DNA of 64,000 bases from Arthrobacter burdickii (GTDB taxonomy: Bacteria; Actinomycetota; Actinomycetes; Actinomycetales; Micrococcaceae), in NCBI RefSeq assembly GCF_030433645.1, contig NZ_JAROCG010000002.1, forward strand, positions 1-64,000, given 5' to 3'. The notes beneath the pieces were generated by a model that was not told the origin of the DNA, did no database searches, and worked only from the letters and a program-made list of their open reading frames with translations. Shown here in pieces: positions 17,445-25,816 of the stretch (positions within the stretch are counted from its first letter, which is position 1; each line of letters opens with the position of its first letter). Both the position numbers and the translations under genes were made by a program.

Positions 17445-18491
17445 ATGACCACCACCGTTCACGCCTACGCCTCACCTTCCGCCGACAAGGACCTCGTCCC
17501 CACCACCATCGAACGCCGCGACGTCGGTCCCCACGACGTCCTGATCGAGATCAAGTACGCCGGCATCTGCCACTCCGACATCCACACCGTGCGCGGGGAC
17601 TGGGGGCCGCAGCCCTACCCCCTGGTGCCCGGCCACGAGATCGCGGGCATCGTTGCCGAAGTCGGCTCCGAAGTGACCCGGCACGCCGTCGGCGATCGGG
17701 TCGGCGTCGGTTGCATGGTCAACTCCTGCGGGCAGTGCAAGAACTGCGCGGCGGGCGACGAGCAGTACTGCGTCAACGGGATGGTGGGCACCTACGGCGC
17801 CACCGACCGCGACGGGACCGTCACCCAGGGCGGCTACTCCACCCACGTCGTCGTCACCGAGGACTTCGTCCTGAGGATCCCCGAGGGCATCGAACTCGAT
17901 GCCGCCGCACCCCTGCTCTGCGCCGGCATCACCACCTACTCACCCCTGCATCGCTGGGGTGCCGGCCCCGGCAAGAAGGTCGCCATCGTGGGCCTCGGCG
18001 GCCTCGGCCACATGGCCGTCAAGATCGCGCACGCCATGGGCGCCGAAGTCACCGTCCTCTCGCAATCCCTCAAGAAGCAGGAGGACGGCCTCCGGCTGGG
18101 AGCGGACCACTACTACGCCACCAGCGACGAAACCACGTTCACCGACCTGGCCGGCTCCTTCGACCTCATCATCAACACCGTCAGCGCCAGTATCGACATC
18201 AGCGCCTTCCTGGGACTCCTGACGGTCGACGGCGCCCTCGTCAACGTCGGCGCACCCGCCGAGCCGCTGCCCGTGAACGCCATGGCGCTCATCGGCGGCC
18301 GCCGCTCGTTCGCCGGCTCCATGATCGGCGGCATCGCCGAAACCCAGGACATGCTCGACTTCTGCGCCCGGAACGGCATCGGCGCCGAGATCGAGGTCAT
18401 CCCGGCCGAGAAGATCAACGACGCCTACGAGCGCGTCCTCGCCTCGGACGTCCGCTACCGCTTCGTCATCGACGCCGCCACCTTCGCCTAG
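17445..18491 (+). CDS. Zinc-dependent alcohol dehydrogenase (YahK/CAD type)
   Basis: A 348-aa NADP-preferring medium-chain dehydrogenase. Catalytic zinc ligands are C42 and H64-E65; structural zinc cysteines are C95, C98, C101 and C109; the Rossmann motif is GLGGLGH (about 180). The sequence pattern ([15 protein letters not shown]) marks the cinnamyl-alcohol/YahK aldehyde reductase group, which reduces a broad range of aldehydes. With the MerR and cupin genes it forms a probable aldehyde-detoxification unit. The ATG at 17445 has AAGGAG upstream. Confidence 0.92.
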   Translation: MTTTVHAYASPSADKDLVPTTIERRDVGPHDVLIEIKYAGICHSDIHTVRGDWGPQPYPLVPGHEIAGIVAEVGSEVTRHAVGDRVGVGCMVNSCGQCKNCAAGDEQYCVNGMVGTYGATDRDGTVTQGGYSTHVVVTEDFVLRIPEGIELDAAAPLLCAGITTYSPLHRWGAGPGKKVAIVGLGGLGHMAVKIAHAMGAEVTVLSQSLKKQEDGLRLGADHYYATSDETTFTDLAGSFDLIINTVSASIDISAFLGLLTVDGALVNVGAPAEPLPVNAMALIGGRRSFAGSMIGGIAETQDMLDFCARNGIGAEIEVIPAEKINDAYERVLASDVRYRFVIDAATFA

Positions 18492-18504
18492 CGGAGACAC
18501 CGGA

Positions 18505-18536
18505 CCGGGGCGGGAGGCTGAGCCTCTCCGCCCCGG
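18505..18536. terminator. Terminator between adh and catalase genes
   Basis: CCGGGGCGG pairs with CCGCCCCGG, with an inner AGGC / GCCT. The genes on each side converge, so it may serve both. There is no clear T-run. Confidence 0.6.
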
Positions 18537-18572
18537 GCCGGCACTCCCACCCGCGCGACGCGGTCGTCCGGC

Positions 18573-20234
18573 CTATCGGCTCACGACCACGTGCTCGTTC
18601 GGTACGCAGTGGGTCATGGTCAGGCCCTCGACGTTGCGGGGGCCGTTGCTGCCCAGGTTCTTCAGGCGGGCCAGTTCGTCCTCGGAGAGGGTCTGGCTGG
18701 CGAGCGGCGGCAGGTCCTTGATGTCCGCGAGGCCGATGTCGAGTCCTTCCCCGACGCGGGCTCCGAGTTCGTCGTCGACCAGGTAGAAGTGCCACACCAT
18801 GCGTTCCTGCACGGAGCGGGCCGCCTGCCCGATCAGGGTCACGAAGTTGGCGACGAGGTCATCCTTCTCCCACTGCTCGAGCAACTGGTACCGCTGGCCC
18901 GCCTGCAGGTAGTCGTTGGTGAGCGGGATGCGCTTGCGTGTCAGGCGCCCGGAGATCTCCGGCCCCTGCTCGTCGTGCGTCGGGTACTGCCCCTCGCGGA
19001 GCCCGCCCGTGATGGAGGGCTCGTAGTTGACGTGCGGGTTCTGCCCGGGCGCGAGGTCCGTCCCGAAGGACATCTGCCCGCCGCGCTGGTTGGTGTGCAC
19101 GGGGGCGTTCTTCGCGGAGTTCACCGGCAGCTGCAGGTAGTTCGGACCCACCCGGTAGCGCTGGGCGTCGCTGTAGCTGAAGGTGCGGCCCACGAGCATC
19201 TTGTCGTCCGAGAAGTCGAGCCCGTCGACGAGGACACCCGTACCGAAGGAGATCTGCTCGTTCTCGTTGTGGTGGTCCGTGACGTTCCGGTTGAGCGTCA
19301 TGGTGCCCACGAGCTTCGGTTCGAAGTCCTGTTCCGGCCAGGTCTTGGTGTCATCGAGCGGATCGAAGTCGAGCTCGGGGTGGTCGCCGTCGTCCATCAG
19401 CTGCACGTACAGGTCCCACTTCGGGTAATCGCCGCGCTCAATGGCCTCGTAGAGGTCCCTGGAGGCATGCCCGAGGTCGGTCGCCTGGATGTTGGCGGCG
19501 TCCTCCTCGGTCAGGCTTTTGACGCCCTGGTGCGGCTGCCAGGTGTACTTCACCAGTTTCGAGTCGCCGTCGGCGTTGACCCACTTGTAGGTGTTCACCC
19601 CGAAGCCCTGCATGTGCCGGTAGTCCGCCGGGATACCGCGGGGGCTGAAGAGGTTCACCAGCATGTGCATCGACTCCGGCGTCTGCGACATGAAGTCGAA
19701 GATGCGCGCCGGGTCCTGCCGGAACGTGATCGGGTCCGGCTTGAGGGAGTGGATGACGTCGGGGAACTTGATGGCGTCGCGGATGAAGAACACCGCGAGG
19801 TTGTTGCCCACCAGGTCCCAGTTGCCGTCCTCCGTGTAGAACTTCACCGCGAAGCCGCGCGGGTCACGGGCTGCCTCGGAGGAGTCGCGCCCGCCGATGA
19901 CGGTGGAGAAGCGGATGGCGACGTCGGTCTTCTTCCCCGGCTCGGAGAACAGCTTCGCGCGGGTGTAGGCGTTGATGGGCTCCTCGCCCCACATCCCGGT
20001 CGCTTCGAACTCGCCGTAGGCGACGAAACCGCGGGCGTGCACGACGCGCTCCGGGATCCGCTCCCGGTCGAAGTGGCTGATCTTCTCGAGGAACTGGTAG
20101 TTCTCCAGTGTGGCGGGGCCGCGGGCGCCGACGGTCCGGGAATTCTGGTTGTCGTAGACCTGGTGGCCCTGCCGGTTGGTCAGGACGGCGCGGTCATCAC
20201 CTTCGGCGGGCGGCTGGCTGGCGACATCGGTCAT
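18573..20234 (-). CDS. Monofunctional haem catalase
   Basis: A 553-aa catalase that dismutates hydrogen peroxide. The distal-side motif has H66 (RVVHARGF), followed by the NADPH/haem-region Asn in [13 protein letters not shown] and the proximal haem-ligand Tyr in [17 protein letters not shown]. The length fits the small-subunit clade 3 catalases with a modest C-terminal extension. An AGGAG ribosome site precedes the ATG. It lies 152 nt downstream of the pyruvate-oxidase-like gene on the same strand, a sensible arrangement if that enzyme makes peroxide. Confidence 0.95.
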   Translation of the reverse strand: MTDVASQPPAEGDDRAVLTNRQGHQVYDNQNSRTVGARGPATLENYQFLEKISHFDRERIPERVVHARGFVAYGEFEATGMWGEEPINAYTRAKLFSEPGKKTDVAIRFSTVIGGRDSSEAARDPRGFAVKFYTEDGNWDLVGNNLAVFFIRDAIKFPDVIHSLKPDPITFRQDPARIFDFMSQTPESMHMLVNLFSPRGIPADYRHMQGFGVNTYKWVNADGDSKLVKYTWQPHQGVKSLTEEDAANIQATDLGHASRDLYEAIERGDYPKWDLYVQLMDDGDHPELDFDPLDDTKTWPEQDFEPKLVGTMTLNRNVTDHHNENEQISFGTGVLVDGLDFSDDKMLVGRTFSYSDAQRYRVGPNYLQLPVNSAKNAPVHTNQRGGQMSFGTDLAPGQNPHVNYEPSITGGLREGQYPTHDEQGPEISGRLTRKRIPLTNDYLQAGQRYQLLEQWEKDDLVANFVTLIGQAARSVQERMVWHFYLVDDELGARVGEGLDIGLADIKDLPPLASQTLSEDELARLKNLGSNGPRNVEGLTMTHCVPNEHVVVSR

Positions 20235-20386
20235 GCGGATCTCCTCATAAACTCTGGTCTTCTCGAGCGGCGCGGGGTGGGCCCACGCCCGATTTCGACG
20301 CTACCCAAGGGCCACATGGGCAGCAACCGAAGTAATCCGGTGGCCGATCGGTGGAAAAGTGAGGCGGCGGAGGGCACGAGCAGCTC

Positions 20387-22180
20387 CTAGGACGGTCCCG
20401 TGCCCTCCTCGATGTCCGCATAGCGCTGCACGAGGCCCGCGGCGCCGCCCGCCGGTTCCGCCTCCAGTGCTCCGCGGATGGAATCGAGTTTCGCCGCCCC
20501 TGCCGGGAACGGGGGCAGCAGCGGTACGTCCGGGTCCGTGACGACGTCGAGGACGAACGGCCGGTCCGCCGAGAAGGCCCGCTGCCAGGCGTCGGCGAGG
20601 TCTTCCGGGTCCGTCACGCGGACGCCGTCGAGGCCGAGCAGGCGCGCATAGGCGGCGCAATCGACGTCGGGCAGGGCCTGGCTGGCCTCGAACCGGGGCT
20701 CGCCCTCCATCTCCCGCTGCTCCCAGGAGACCTCCGCGAGGTCCCGGTTGGAGAAGACGCACACCACGAAGCGGGGATCGGCCCAGTCGCGCCACAGCTT
20801 GCCGACGGTCACGAGTTCTGCGAGCCCCGCCATCTGCATTGCACCGTCCCCCGCGAGTACGACGACGGGACGGCTGGGGCGGGCGAGCTTCGCGGCGATG
20901 CCGTAGGGGACGCCCGCGCCCATGCACCCGAGCGTGCTCGACAGGTGGGCAGGAACGCCGCGGGGCAACCGGAGCTGTCGCGCGTACCAGTACACGCAGC
21001 TTCCGACATCGACGGCGACCTGTGCATCCCCCGGCAGGATGGCGTTGAGTTCATGGACGACGCGCTCGGGATTCACGGGCTCGGCCGGAGTCATGGCACG
21101 GGCGGTGGACACCCGGTCCCATCGGCGCACCTGCTCCTCGACCTCCTCCCGCCACGAGTGGTCCTGCTGGCTGTGCAGCAGGACCAGCAGCGAGGAGAGA
21201 GTCTCCGCAGCGTCGCCATGCAGTGCCACCTCCACCGGGTATCGGTTGCCGATGGCCTTGGGATCGATATCGATCTGGACGGCTCGGGCCTGCCCCGGTG
21301 CCGGGTAGTACTCGGTCCACGGGTCGTTCGAGCCGATGATCAGCAGGGTGTCGCAGTTGTCCATGAGGTGGGCACTCGCCGTCGTGCCGAGGTGACCCAT
21401 GGTGCCGGTCACGAAGGGACGCGACTCGTCGACATGCGGCTTGCCGAGCAGGCTCGTGGTGATGCCGGCTCCCAGCCGGTCCGCGACAGCGAGCACTTCA
21501 TGCTGGGCGTGGGCGGCACCCTGCCCGACGAGCAACGCGATCTTCCGTCCCGCGTTCAGGACGGCGGCGGCGTCGTGCAGGTCGGCCTCCCGGGGAGAGA
21601 CGCACCCCATCGACCACACGGGCGACGACGGCACCACGCCGTGCTCGTGCGGCATCTCGGGGGCGGGTGCCTGCTGGACGTCGTGCGGGAGGATGACCAC
21701 GGCGGGCGACCGCGTGGCAAGAGCGGCCTTGAAGGCCCGGTCGAGGACCATGGGCAGCTGCTCCGGACTGGCCACCTGCTGGCGGAACTCCGACGCCACA
21801 TCCTTGAACAGGCTGAGGAGATCGATCTCCTGCTGATAGGCGGAGCCGAGCACGGTCTGGCTCTGCTGCCCGATGACGGCGACGACGGGCACGCTGTCCA
21901 TGCGCGCGTCGTACAGGCCGTTGAGCAGGTGGACCGCTCCGGGGCCCTGGGTGGCCGTGACAACGCCCACTGCGCCGGTGTACTTGGCGTGCGCCACGGC
22001 CATGAAGGCCGCGGCCTCCTCATGGCGCGCCTGGATGAAAGCCGGCGCCCCTGCCCGGCGCAGCGCACCGAGCAGGGGATTGATGCCGTCTCCGCTGTAG
22101 CCGAAGATCCGGTCCACGCGCCACGCGGTGAGGTGGCGGACGACGAAATCGGCTACGGTGTCGGCCGTGTCCTCCGGCAC
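20387..22180 (-). CDS. Thiamine-diphosphate enzyme, pyruvate oxidase (PoxB)-like
   Basis: A 597-aa three-domain ThDP enzyme. The N-terminal PYR domain carries the activating Glu (ARHEEAAAFMAVAHAKYTG), the middle domain has a Rossmann-like FAD-type fold, and the C-terminal PP domain has the ThDP/Mg loop (AGDGAMQMAGL to FSNRDLAEVSWEQ). It resembles pyruvate oxidases/dehydrogenases that turn pyruvate into acetate or acetyl phosphate, but acetolactate-synthase-like enzymes share the fold. The GTG start shares a base with the upstream stop (TAGTG), so translation is coupled to the eRF1-like gene. Confidence 0.82.
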   Translation of the reverse strand: MPEDTADTVADFVVRHLTAWRVDRIFGYSGDGINPLLGALRRAGAPAFIQARHEEAAAFMAVAHAKYTGAVGVVTATQGPGAVHLLNGLYDARMDSVPVVAVIGQQSQTVLGSAYQQEIDLLSLFKDVASEFRQQVASPEQLPMVLDRAFKAALATRSPAVVILPHDVQQAPAPEMPHEHGVVPSSPVWSMGCVSPREADLHDAAAVLNAGRKIALLVGQGAAHAQHEVLAVADRLGAGITTSLLGKPHVDESRPFVTGTMGHLGTTASAHLMDNCDTLLIIGSNDPWTEYYPAPGQARAVQIDIDPKAIGNRYPVEVALHGDAAETLSSLLVLLHSQQDHSWREEVEEQVRRWDRVSTARAMTPAEPVNPERVVHELNAILPGDAQVAVDVGSCVYWYARQLRLPRGVPAHLSSTLGCMGAGVPYGIAAKLARPSRPVVVLAGDGAMQMAGLAELVTVGKLWRDWADPRFVVCVFSNRDLAEVSWEQREMEGEPRFEASQALPDVDCAAYARLLGLDGVRVTDPEDLADAWQRAFSADRPFVLDVVTDPDVPLLPPFPAGAAKLDSIRGALEAEPAGGAAGLVQRYADIEEGTGPS

Positions 22181-23334
22181 TAGACCGCTGCCGGCACTTC
22201 GGGGCCCGTCGGCCAGCGCAGGAGGGCGGCAATGGGCTTTTTCTCCAGTGCCCCCGACGGATACATGGAGACCTGGGCATCGGTGAGGGCCGCAGCCCGC
22301 AGCAGGGCAGCAACGGCCGGTACGTGGCCGAGCACGCCGGCACCCGCGGTCTCCGCTTCCGATGTCGCCACCCACGGCGCCGCGTCGAGCGCCAGGAGCG
22401 TCTCGTCGTCCCACGCCGTGGTCTCGAGGAGCAGGGATTCGACCTGCGCCTGCTGCAGTGCGGTGATGACCGCACCGCGACCGATGGCGGACGTGCGGGT
22501 GCCCTGGCCCTCCTTCTCGGCCAGGCGCTCCAGCAGGGCGTGCTGGCGATCGGCCATGGTGCGGGCCACGAGCTGCTGGACCTGCTCGAGGAAGGTCTCC
22601 TCGTCCGCCCCGTCCGCACGCGTATTGGACTCGATGATGGCGAGCTTGGCGCGCGACTCCTGCGACACCTCGTCGTGGACCATCTGGCGGGCACGGATGT
22701 CTCCGGCGACGACGATGAGCTGCGCATCGTGCTCCGCGGAGATACGGTCGATCTCCGACGCGACCTCGCGGGAGTTCATCTTCCACACCTTCTCGGCATG
22801 CTGCTGCATGCGCTTGTGCGCCCAGCCCCCGCTGCCGAGCTTCCGGGTGTGGTCGGTGTCCCCCTCGACCACGGAATCGGGGTCACCCGACGTGATGTGG
22901 GCCTCGTCCCCGTTGGCATACCGCAGGTACACCTCACCGCCGTGGTGTCCCACCTCGGCGACGATGTACGCGAAGTCCTCGGGCGTGTGCCGGACGAGAG
23001 GCGTGAGGTCGGGGATGGGCCCCGTCGCCGTCACGGTGAGCCCGACCAGGTTGCCGGGCAGGAACTCGTTGATGACCGCCTGGCCGTTGTTCACGAGGAG
23101 GTAGCGGGTCACGGGATCGGGCAGTCCCTTGGCGGTCGTGCCGAGGGCGGCGACGGCGGCCTCGACGTCCTGCTCCGGGGCGCCGGCGTCCTTCATCTCC
23201 TGGGCGACGCTGCGCGGAAGGATCTCGTCGTTCGCCAGGCCGTCCACCGTGCCGGTGCTGCCCTCGACATAGATGGTGGTCCATGGGCCGGGCAGTTCGA
23301 ACAGATGGGCGTGGTCTTTGAGTAGGTGCGTCAC
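22180..23334 (-). CDS. Bacterial eRF1-like protein of the Rv2629/Balon (baeRF) type
   Basis: A 384-aa protein resembling mycobacterial Rv2629 and its relatives, which belong to the bacterial/archaeal release-factor-1-like group. Supporting pattern: N-terminal domain with YVEGSTGTVDG, a middle domain ending at GSGGWAHKRMQQHAE, then an eRF1-domain-3-like beta-rich half with IVVAGDIRAR and GRGAVITALQQAQVESLLL. Relatives in this group (Balon, and a mycobacterial homologue) are reported ribosome hibernation factors that occupy the A site with EF-Tu. Whether this copy does the same is an inference. It is first in a coupled pair with the PoxB-like gene. Confidence 0.8.
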   Translation of the reverse strand: MTHLLKDHAHLFELPGPWTTIYVEGSTGTVDGLANDEILPRSVAQEMKDAGAPEQDVEAAVAALGTTAKGLPDPVTRYLLVNNGQAVINEFLPGNLVGLTVTATGPIPDLTPLVRHTPEDFAYIVAEVGHHGGEVYLRYANGDEAHITSGDPDSVVEGDTDHTRKLGSGGWAHKRMQQHAEKVWKMNSREVASEIDRISAEHDAQLIVVAGDIRARQMVHDEVSQESRAKLAIIESNTRADGADEETFLEQVQQLVARTMADRQHALLERLAEKEGQGTRTSAIGRGAVITALQQAQVESLLLETTAWDDETLLALDAAPWVATSEAETAGAGVLGHVPAVAALLRAAALTDAQVSMYPSGALEKKPIAALLRWPTGPEVPAAV

Positions 23335-23365
23335 GAAGATCCCCTGTCATGTCAGTGGTGGTGAC

Positions 23366-23390
23366 CTCCGGTGAGGACGACCCACCGGAG
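23366..23390 (-). promoter_or_regulatory. 5' UTR hairpin of eRF1-like operon
   Basis: CTCCGGT (23366-23372) and ACCGGAG (23384-23390) can pair as a 7-bp stem with an 11-nt loop. It lies between the promoter motif and the start codon, so it would be in the leader of the mRNA. Confidence 0.4.
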
Positions 23391-23394
23391 ATAC

Positions 23395-23409
23395 TAAGGA
23401 CACTTATGG
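23395..23409 (-). promoter_or_regulatory. Shared promoter motif CCATAAG-N4-CTTA, site C
   Basis: On the minus strand CCATAAG, TGTC, CTTA is followed by GTAT. TAGTAT overlapping the end is a good -10. It is 61 nt before the eRF1-like start codon and matches sites A and B at all 11 fixed positions. Confidence 0.55.
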
Positions 23410-23496
23410 TCTATCACCCTCGACCCGCGGCTGAGAAGGATTCCCGGGTGCGCTGCCGGGCTTGAAAATCACTCGGCAGGCGTGGGTGGCGGCAGG

Positions 23497-23502
23497 TAGC
23501 GT
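23497..23502 (+). promoter_or_regulatory. -10 element of 69-aa gene (leaderless)
   Basis: TAGCGT, then GGGGTC, then ATG. No ribosome site is present at a usable distance. Confidence 0.45.
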
Positions 23503-23508
23503 GGGGTC

Positions 23509-23718
23509 ATGCTCACAGTTCCCGAGAATTTCCCGCCCCGTTACATCAGCTTCCTCGAGGCCCAGGACGAAGGCTTCGCCGAGACGGTGCTGATGGTGAT
23601 GAAGCAGTCCATGGCCGAGGGCAAGTACGGCATCCTGGTCAGCAGCCACGCCCTGGACCGGCAGGCCGAACTGTCCCAGGAGGTCCCGTTCGGGGAGGTC
23701 GTGGAAGGAACCCGCTGA
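23509..23718 (+). CDS. Small hypothetical protein (69 aa)
   Basis: A 69-aa, mildly acidic protein beginning MLTVPENFPPRYISFLEAQD. It is mostly helical in pattern, without membrane segments or signal peptide. No family is recognised. It diverges from the eRF1-like operon, converges on a 49-aa acidic gene, and is closed by a strong bidirectional terminator, which supports it being a real transcription unit. Confidence 0.65.
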   Translation: MLTVPENFPPRYISFLEAQDEGFAETVLMVMKQSMAEGKYGILVSSHALDRQAELSQEVPFGEVVEGTR

Positions 23719-23778
23719 CCCGGGCCTCCCGCAGAAGAACTGCGAGGCGCGGGGAATCCCGAGAATCCCGAGAAGACG

Positions 23779-23813
23779 ACGGAAGCGCCGGCCCGGCGGG
23801 CCGGCGCTTCCGT
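23779..23813. terminator. Bidirectional terminator
   Basis: A perfect 16-bp stem (ACGGAAGCGCCGGCCC and its complement) with a 3-nt loop, between two convergent small genes. Confidence 0.85.
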
Positions 23814-23828
23814 TCTGCGTGATGCCTG

Positions 23829-23978
23829 CTACTTCCCTGAGCCGTACTGGTCCTCGGAATCCGCGCCTTCGGCGGGGTCCTGCGGGTGCACCCTGATGTC
23901 CTCGGGGTTGGCGTCCGTGTCGCCTTCCGCGGGCGCCTCGTTGTGGACACGGTCATCGTCGCTGCGGTTCTCTGACAT
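23829..23978 (-). CDS. Very acidic 49-aa protein
   Basis: A 49-codon gene with a GAGAGGATG ribosome site 6 nt before its ATG. The protein is highly acidic and probably disordered: it begins MSENRSDDDR, is rich in Asp, Glu and Pro, and ends DQYGSGK. No domain is recognised. The strong terminator downstream and the shared CCATAAG-N4-CTTA motif 29 nt upstream of the start make it a likely real, stress-linked gene. It resembles the DUF5709 protein at 27.5 kb in character but not clearly in sequence. Confidence 0.65.
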   Translation of the reverse strand: MSENRSDDDRVHNEAPAEGDTDANPEDIRVHPQDPAEGADSEDQYGSGK

Positions 23979-24006
23979 GCACTCATCCTCTCGGTTCCAG
24001 GGGAAC

Positions 24007-24021
24007 TAAGCTCCCTTATGG
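24007..24021 (-). promoter_or_regulatory. Shared promoter motif CCATAAG-N4-CTTA, site B
   Basis: On the minus strand CCATAAG, GGAG, CTTA, GTT lies 28 nt before the ATG of the 49-aa gene. It is identical to sites A and C in all fixed bases. Confidence 0.55.
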
Positions 24022-24091
24022 TCAGTCTACGGATCCGGAGCCGCCGGCATAACCCGTGCGGCCCGGTGCGTCGGGTGGTGGTCAGCATGCT

Positions 24092-24097
24092 TACTCT
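24092..24097 (+). promoter_or_regulatory. -10 element of 169-aa membrane protein (leaderless)
   Basis: TACTCT, then TGGGTC, then ATG. Just upstream CAG-CATG-CTTACT (24083-24094) is a partial match to the CCATAAG-N4-CTTA motif. Confidence 0.45.
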
Positions 24098-24103
24098 TGG
24101 GTC

Positions 24104-24613
24104 ATGGAAGATCGACAGGACGCCGCATCCACGCCCGGCGGTCGTCCCACGATGGGGGTCCGGTCGGCAGGAGCAGGCCTCCTGGGGCTGGGGCTCGGGC
24201 TTGCGGCGCACACCCTCTCCGGCGGAGCGCCCCCGAGCACGCCCATTCTCTGCGGTCTCGCCGCGCTCGCCGTCCTGGCCTCCACTCTCGTGGCGCAGGC
24301 CCGGTTGCCCGTGTGGGCGGTCATGCTGCTGTCGGGTCTGGCACAGCAGGTCCTGCACTGGCTTCTCGGGGGCCTCGGTGGGGCAGCGACGTCCTCCCTG
24401 TCCGGGACGGAGGTGCACCACGGCGGTGCCGTGCCTGTGGGATCCGGCGCCGGCGAGGGGCACTCACCGGAGGTCATGCTGATGCTCCACGCCCACCTGG
24501 CTGCCGCGCTCCTGGTTGGTTGGGTCGCGGTGCGGTACCCCCGGGTCGCCGAATGGGTGGCGCGCAGGCGGGGACTGCGGCTGCAGGAGCGACAAGGCGC
24601 CCCCATCGAGTGA
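24104..24613 (+). CDS. Integral membrane protein, unknown
   Basis: A 169-aa protein with about four hydrophobic helices (AGAGLLGLGLGLAAHTL, ILCGLAALAVLASTLVAQA, VWAVMLLSGLAQQVLHWLLG and HLAAALLVGWVAVRY). A His/Gly-rich loop between helices 3 and 4 (EVHHGGAVPVGSGAGEGHS) could bind a metal. The C-terminal tail is basic. It is similar in layout to actinobacterial copper-linked DUF2946-like membrane proteins, but I cannot assign it. The last codons lie inside the terminator hairpin. Confidence 0.6.
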   Translation: MEDRQDAASTPGGRPTMGVRSAGAGLLGLGLGLAAHTLSGGAPPSTPILCGLAALAVLASTLVAQARLPVWAVMLLSGLAQQVLHWLLGGLGGAATSSLSGTEVHHGGAVPVGSGAGEGHSPEVMLMLHAHLAAALLVGWVAVRYPRVAEWVARRRGLRLQERQGAPIE

Positions 24614-24628
24614 TGAAGGCGCCTTGTC
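24591..24628. terminator. Terminator overlapping a stop codon
   Basis: GACAAGGCGCC (24591-24601) pairs perfectly with GGCGCCTTGTC (24618-24628). The TGA stop of the membrane-protein gene (24611-24613) lies in the loop. The genes on both sides converge. Confidence 0.7.
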
Positions 24629-24672
24629 GGCCGTGCTGGTCGATCCGGGCGATCAGGAAGTGCTGATCGGCC

Positions 24673-25764
24673 CTAGTTGCTGCTGCCCGAGCTGTCGTAG
24701 AACGGGTAGTCCGTGTAGCCCTCAGGTCCGGTGGAGTAGAACGTGGCCGGATTCGGTTCGTTCTCCGGAAGGTTCTCGCGCCAGCGGCGGGCGAGGTCGG
24801 GGTTCGCGATGGCCGGGCGGCCGACGACGACGGCGTCTCCCACGCCGTCCTCGAGGATGGCGATGGCCTCCTCGCGGTTGGTGATGAGTCCGAAGCCGCT
24901 GTTGATCAGGAAGGGTCCGCCGAAGCGCTTCCGGAGGTCCTGGATGAGGGCCCCGGTCGGCTCGGCGTGCAGGACGCTGAGGTACGCGAGCTTCAGCGGT
25001 GCGAGGGCGTCGACGAGCGTTCCGTACGTCGCCAGGACGTCGGCGGCGTCGGTCTCCAGGGCGTCCTGGATGTTGTGGGCGGGCGAGATGCGGAGGCCGA
25101 CCTTCTCGGCTCCGACTTCAGCTGCCACCGCGGTCACGAGTTCGATGACGAACTGCGCGCGCTTTTCGGGCGATCCTCCGTAGGCGTCCTCACGCTGGTT
25201 GGACTCGGGGGAGAGGAATTCGTGCAGCAGGTAGCCGTTCGCTCCGTGCAGTTCGACGCCGTCGAATCCGGCGATGTCGATCGCCTTGCGCGAGGCCGTC
25301 ACGAACTCCTCGATGATGCCCGGCAGTTCCTCCGCGGTGAGGGCATGCGGCACCGGATAGGGCTGTTTGCCCGTGCTGGTCCGCGTGGTCCCCTCGATGG
25401 CGACGGCGCTCGGGGCCACGACCTCGTAGCCGCCGTTGGTGTCGGGGTGCGTCACGCGGCCCGCGTGCATGACCTGCGCGACGATGCGGCCGCCGTCCGC
25501 GTGCACGGCGTCCGTGACGCGCTTCCAGCCTGCGAGCTGCTCGTCCTCGACCAGTCCCGGCTGCCCGGGGAAGCCCTGCCCGGCATGGCTGGGGTAGGTT
25601 CCCTCGCTGACGATGAGCCCGAGGGAGGCCCGCTGGCGGTAGTGCTCGACGACGATGTCGCCGGGGATGCCCGCGTCGCCCGAGCGGACGCGCGTGAGCG
25701 GCGCCATCACAACGCGGTTGGGGAGTTCGAGCGTGCCGAGGGTCAGGGGGGAGAACAGCTTCAT
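24673..25764 (-). CDS. Ene-reductase, old yellow enzyme family
   Basis: A 363-aa FMN-dependent TIM-barrel flavoprotein of the NemA/OYE type that reduces activated C=C bonds and some nitro compounds with NADPH. It shows FSPLTLGTLELPNRVVMAPLTR at the start (broken here by no gaps), QVMHAGR, the HGANGYLLHEFLSPESNQR active-site segment with a His/Asn pair, and VVVGRPAIANPDLARRW near the end. It is commonly induced by electrophiles. The promoter region contains inverted GGTCGGT sites, so repressor control is likely. Confidence 0.93.
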   Translation of the reverse strand: MKLFSPLTLGTLELPNRVVMAPLTRVRSGDAGIPGDIVVEHYRQRASLGLIVSEGTYPSHAGQGFPGQPGLVEDEQLAGWKRVTDAVHADGGRIVAQVMHAGRVTHPDTNGGYEVVAPSAVAIEGTTRTSTGKQPYPVPHALTAEELPGIIEEFVTASRKAIDIAGFDGVELHGANGYLLHEFLSPESNQREDAYGGSPEKRAQFVIELVTAVAAEVGAEKVGLRISPAHNIQDALETDAADVLATYGTLVDALAPLKLAYLSVLHAEPTGALIQDLRKRFGGPFLINSGFGLITNREEAIAILEDGVGDAVVVGRPAIANPDLARRWRENLPENEPNPATFYSTGPEGYTDYPFYDSSGSSN

Positions 25765-25795
25765 GCGTTCCTACTTTCCGGGTCGGTGTCCTACT

Positions 25796-25816
25796 GGTCG
25801 GTAACCGGCACCGACC
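25796..25816. promoter_or_regulatory. Inverted-repeat operator in divergent OYE/MFS promoter region
   Basis: GGTCGGT (25796-25802) and ACCGACC (25810-25816) are perfect 7-bp arms with a 7-nt spacer. A third GGTCGGT lies at 25781-25787. The layout suggests a TetR- or MarR-type repressor site, nearer to the ene-reductase gene. Confidence 0.5.

Noticed and set aside
20260..20330. A sigma-B-like promoter (GGTTG ... GGGTAG) upstream of catalase
   Set aside because: The hexamers fit only loosely and the spacing is 17, outside the best range for that class, so I did not list it as a feature.
18591..20390. A 599-aa plus-strand frame antisense to catalase
   Set aside because: Arg/Val/Asp-biased shadow; catalase motifs are unmistakable on the minus strand.
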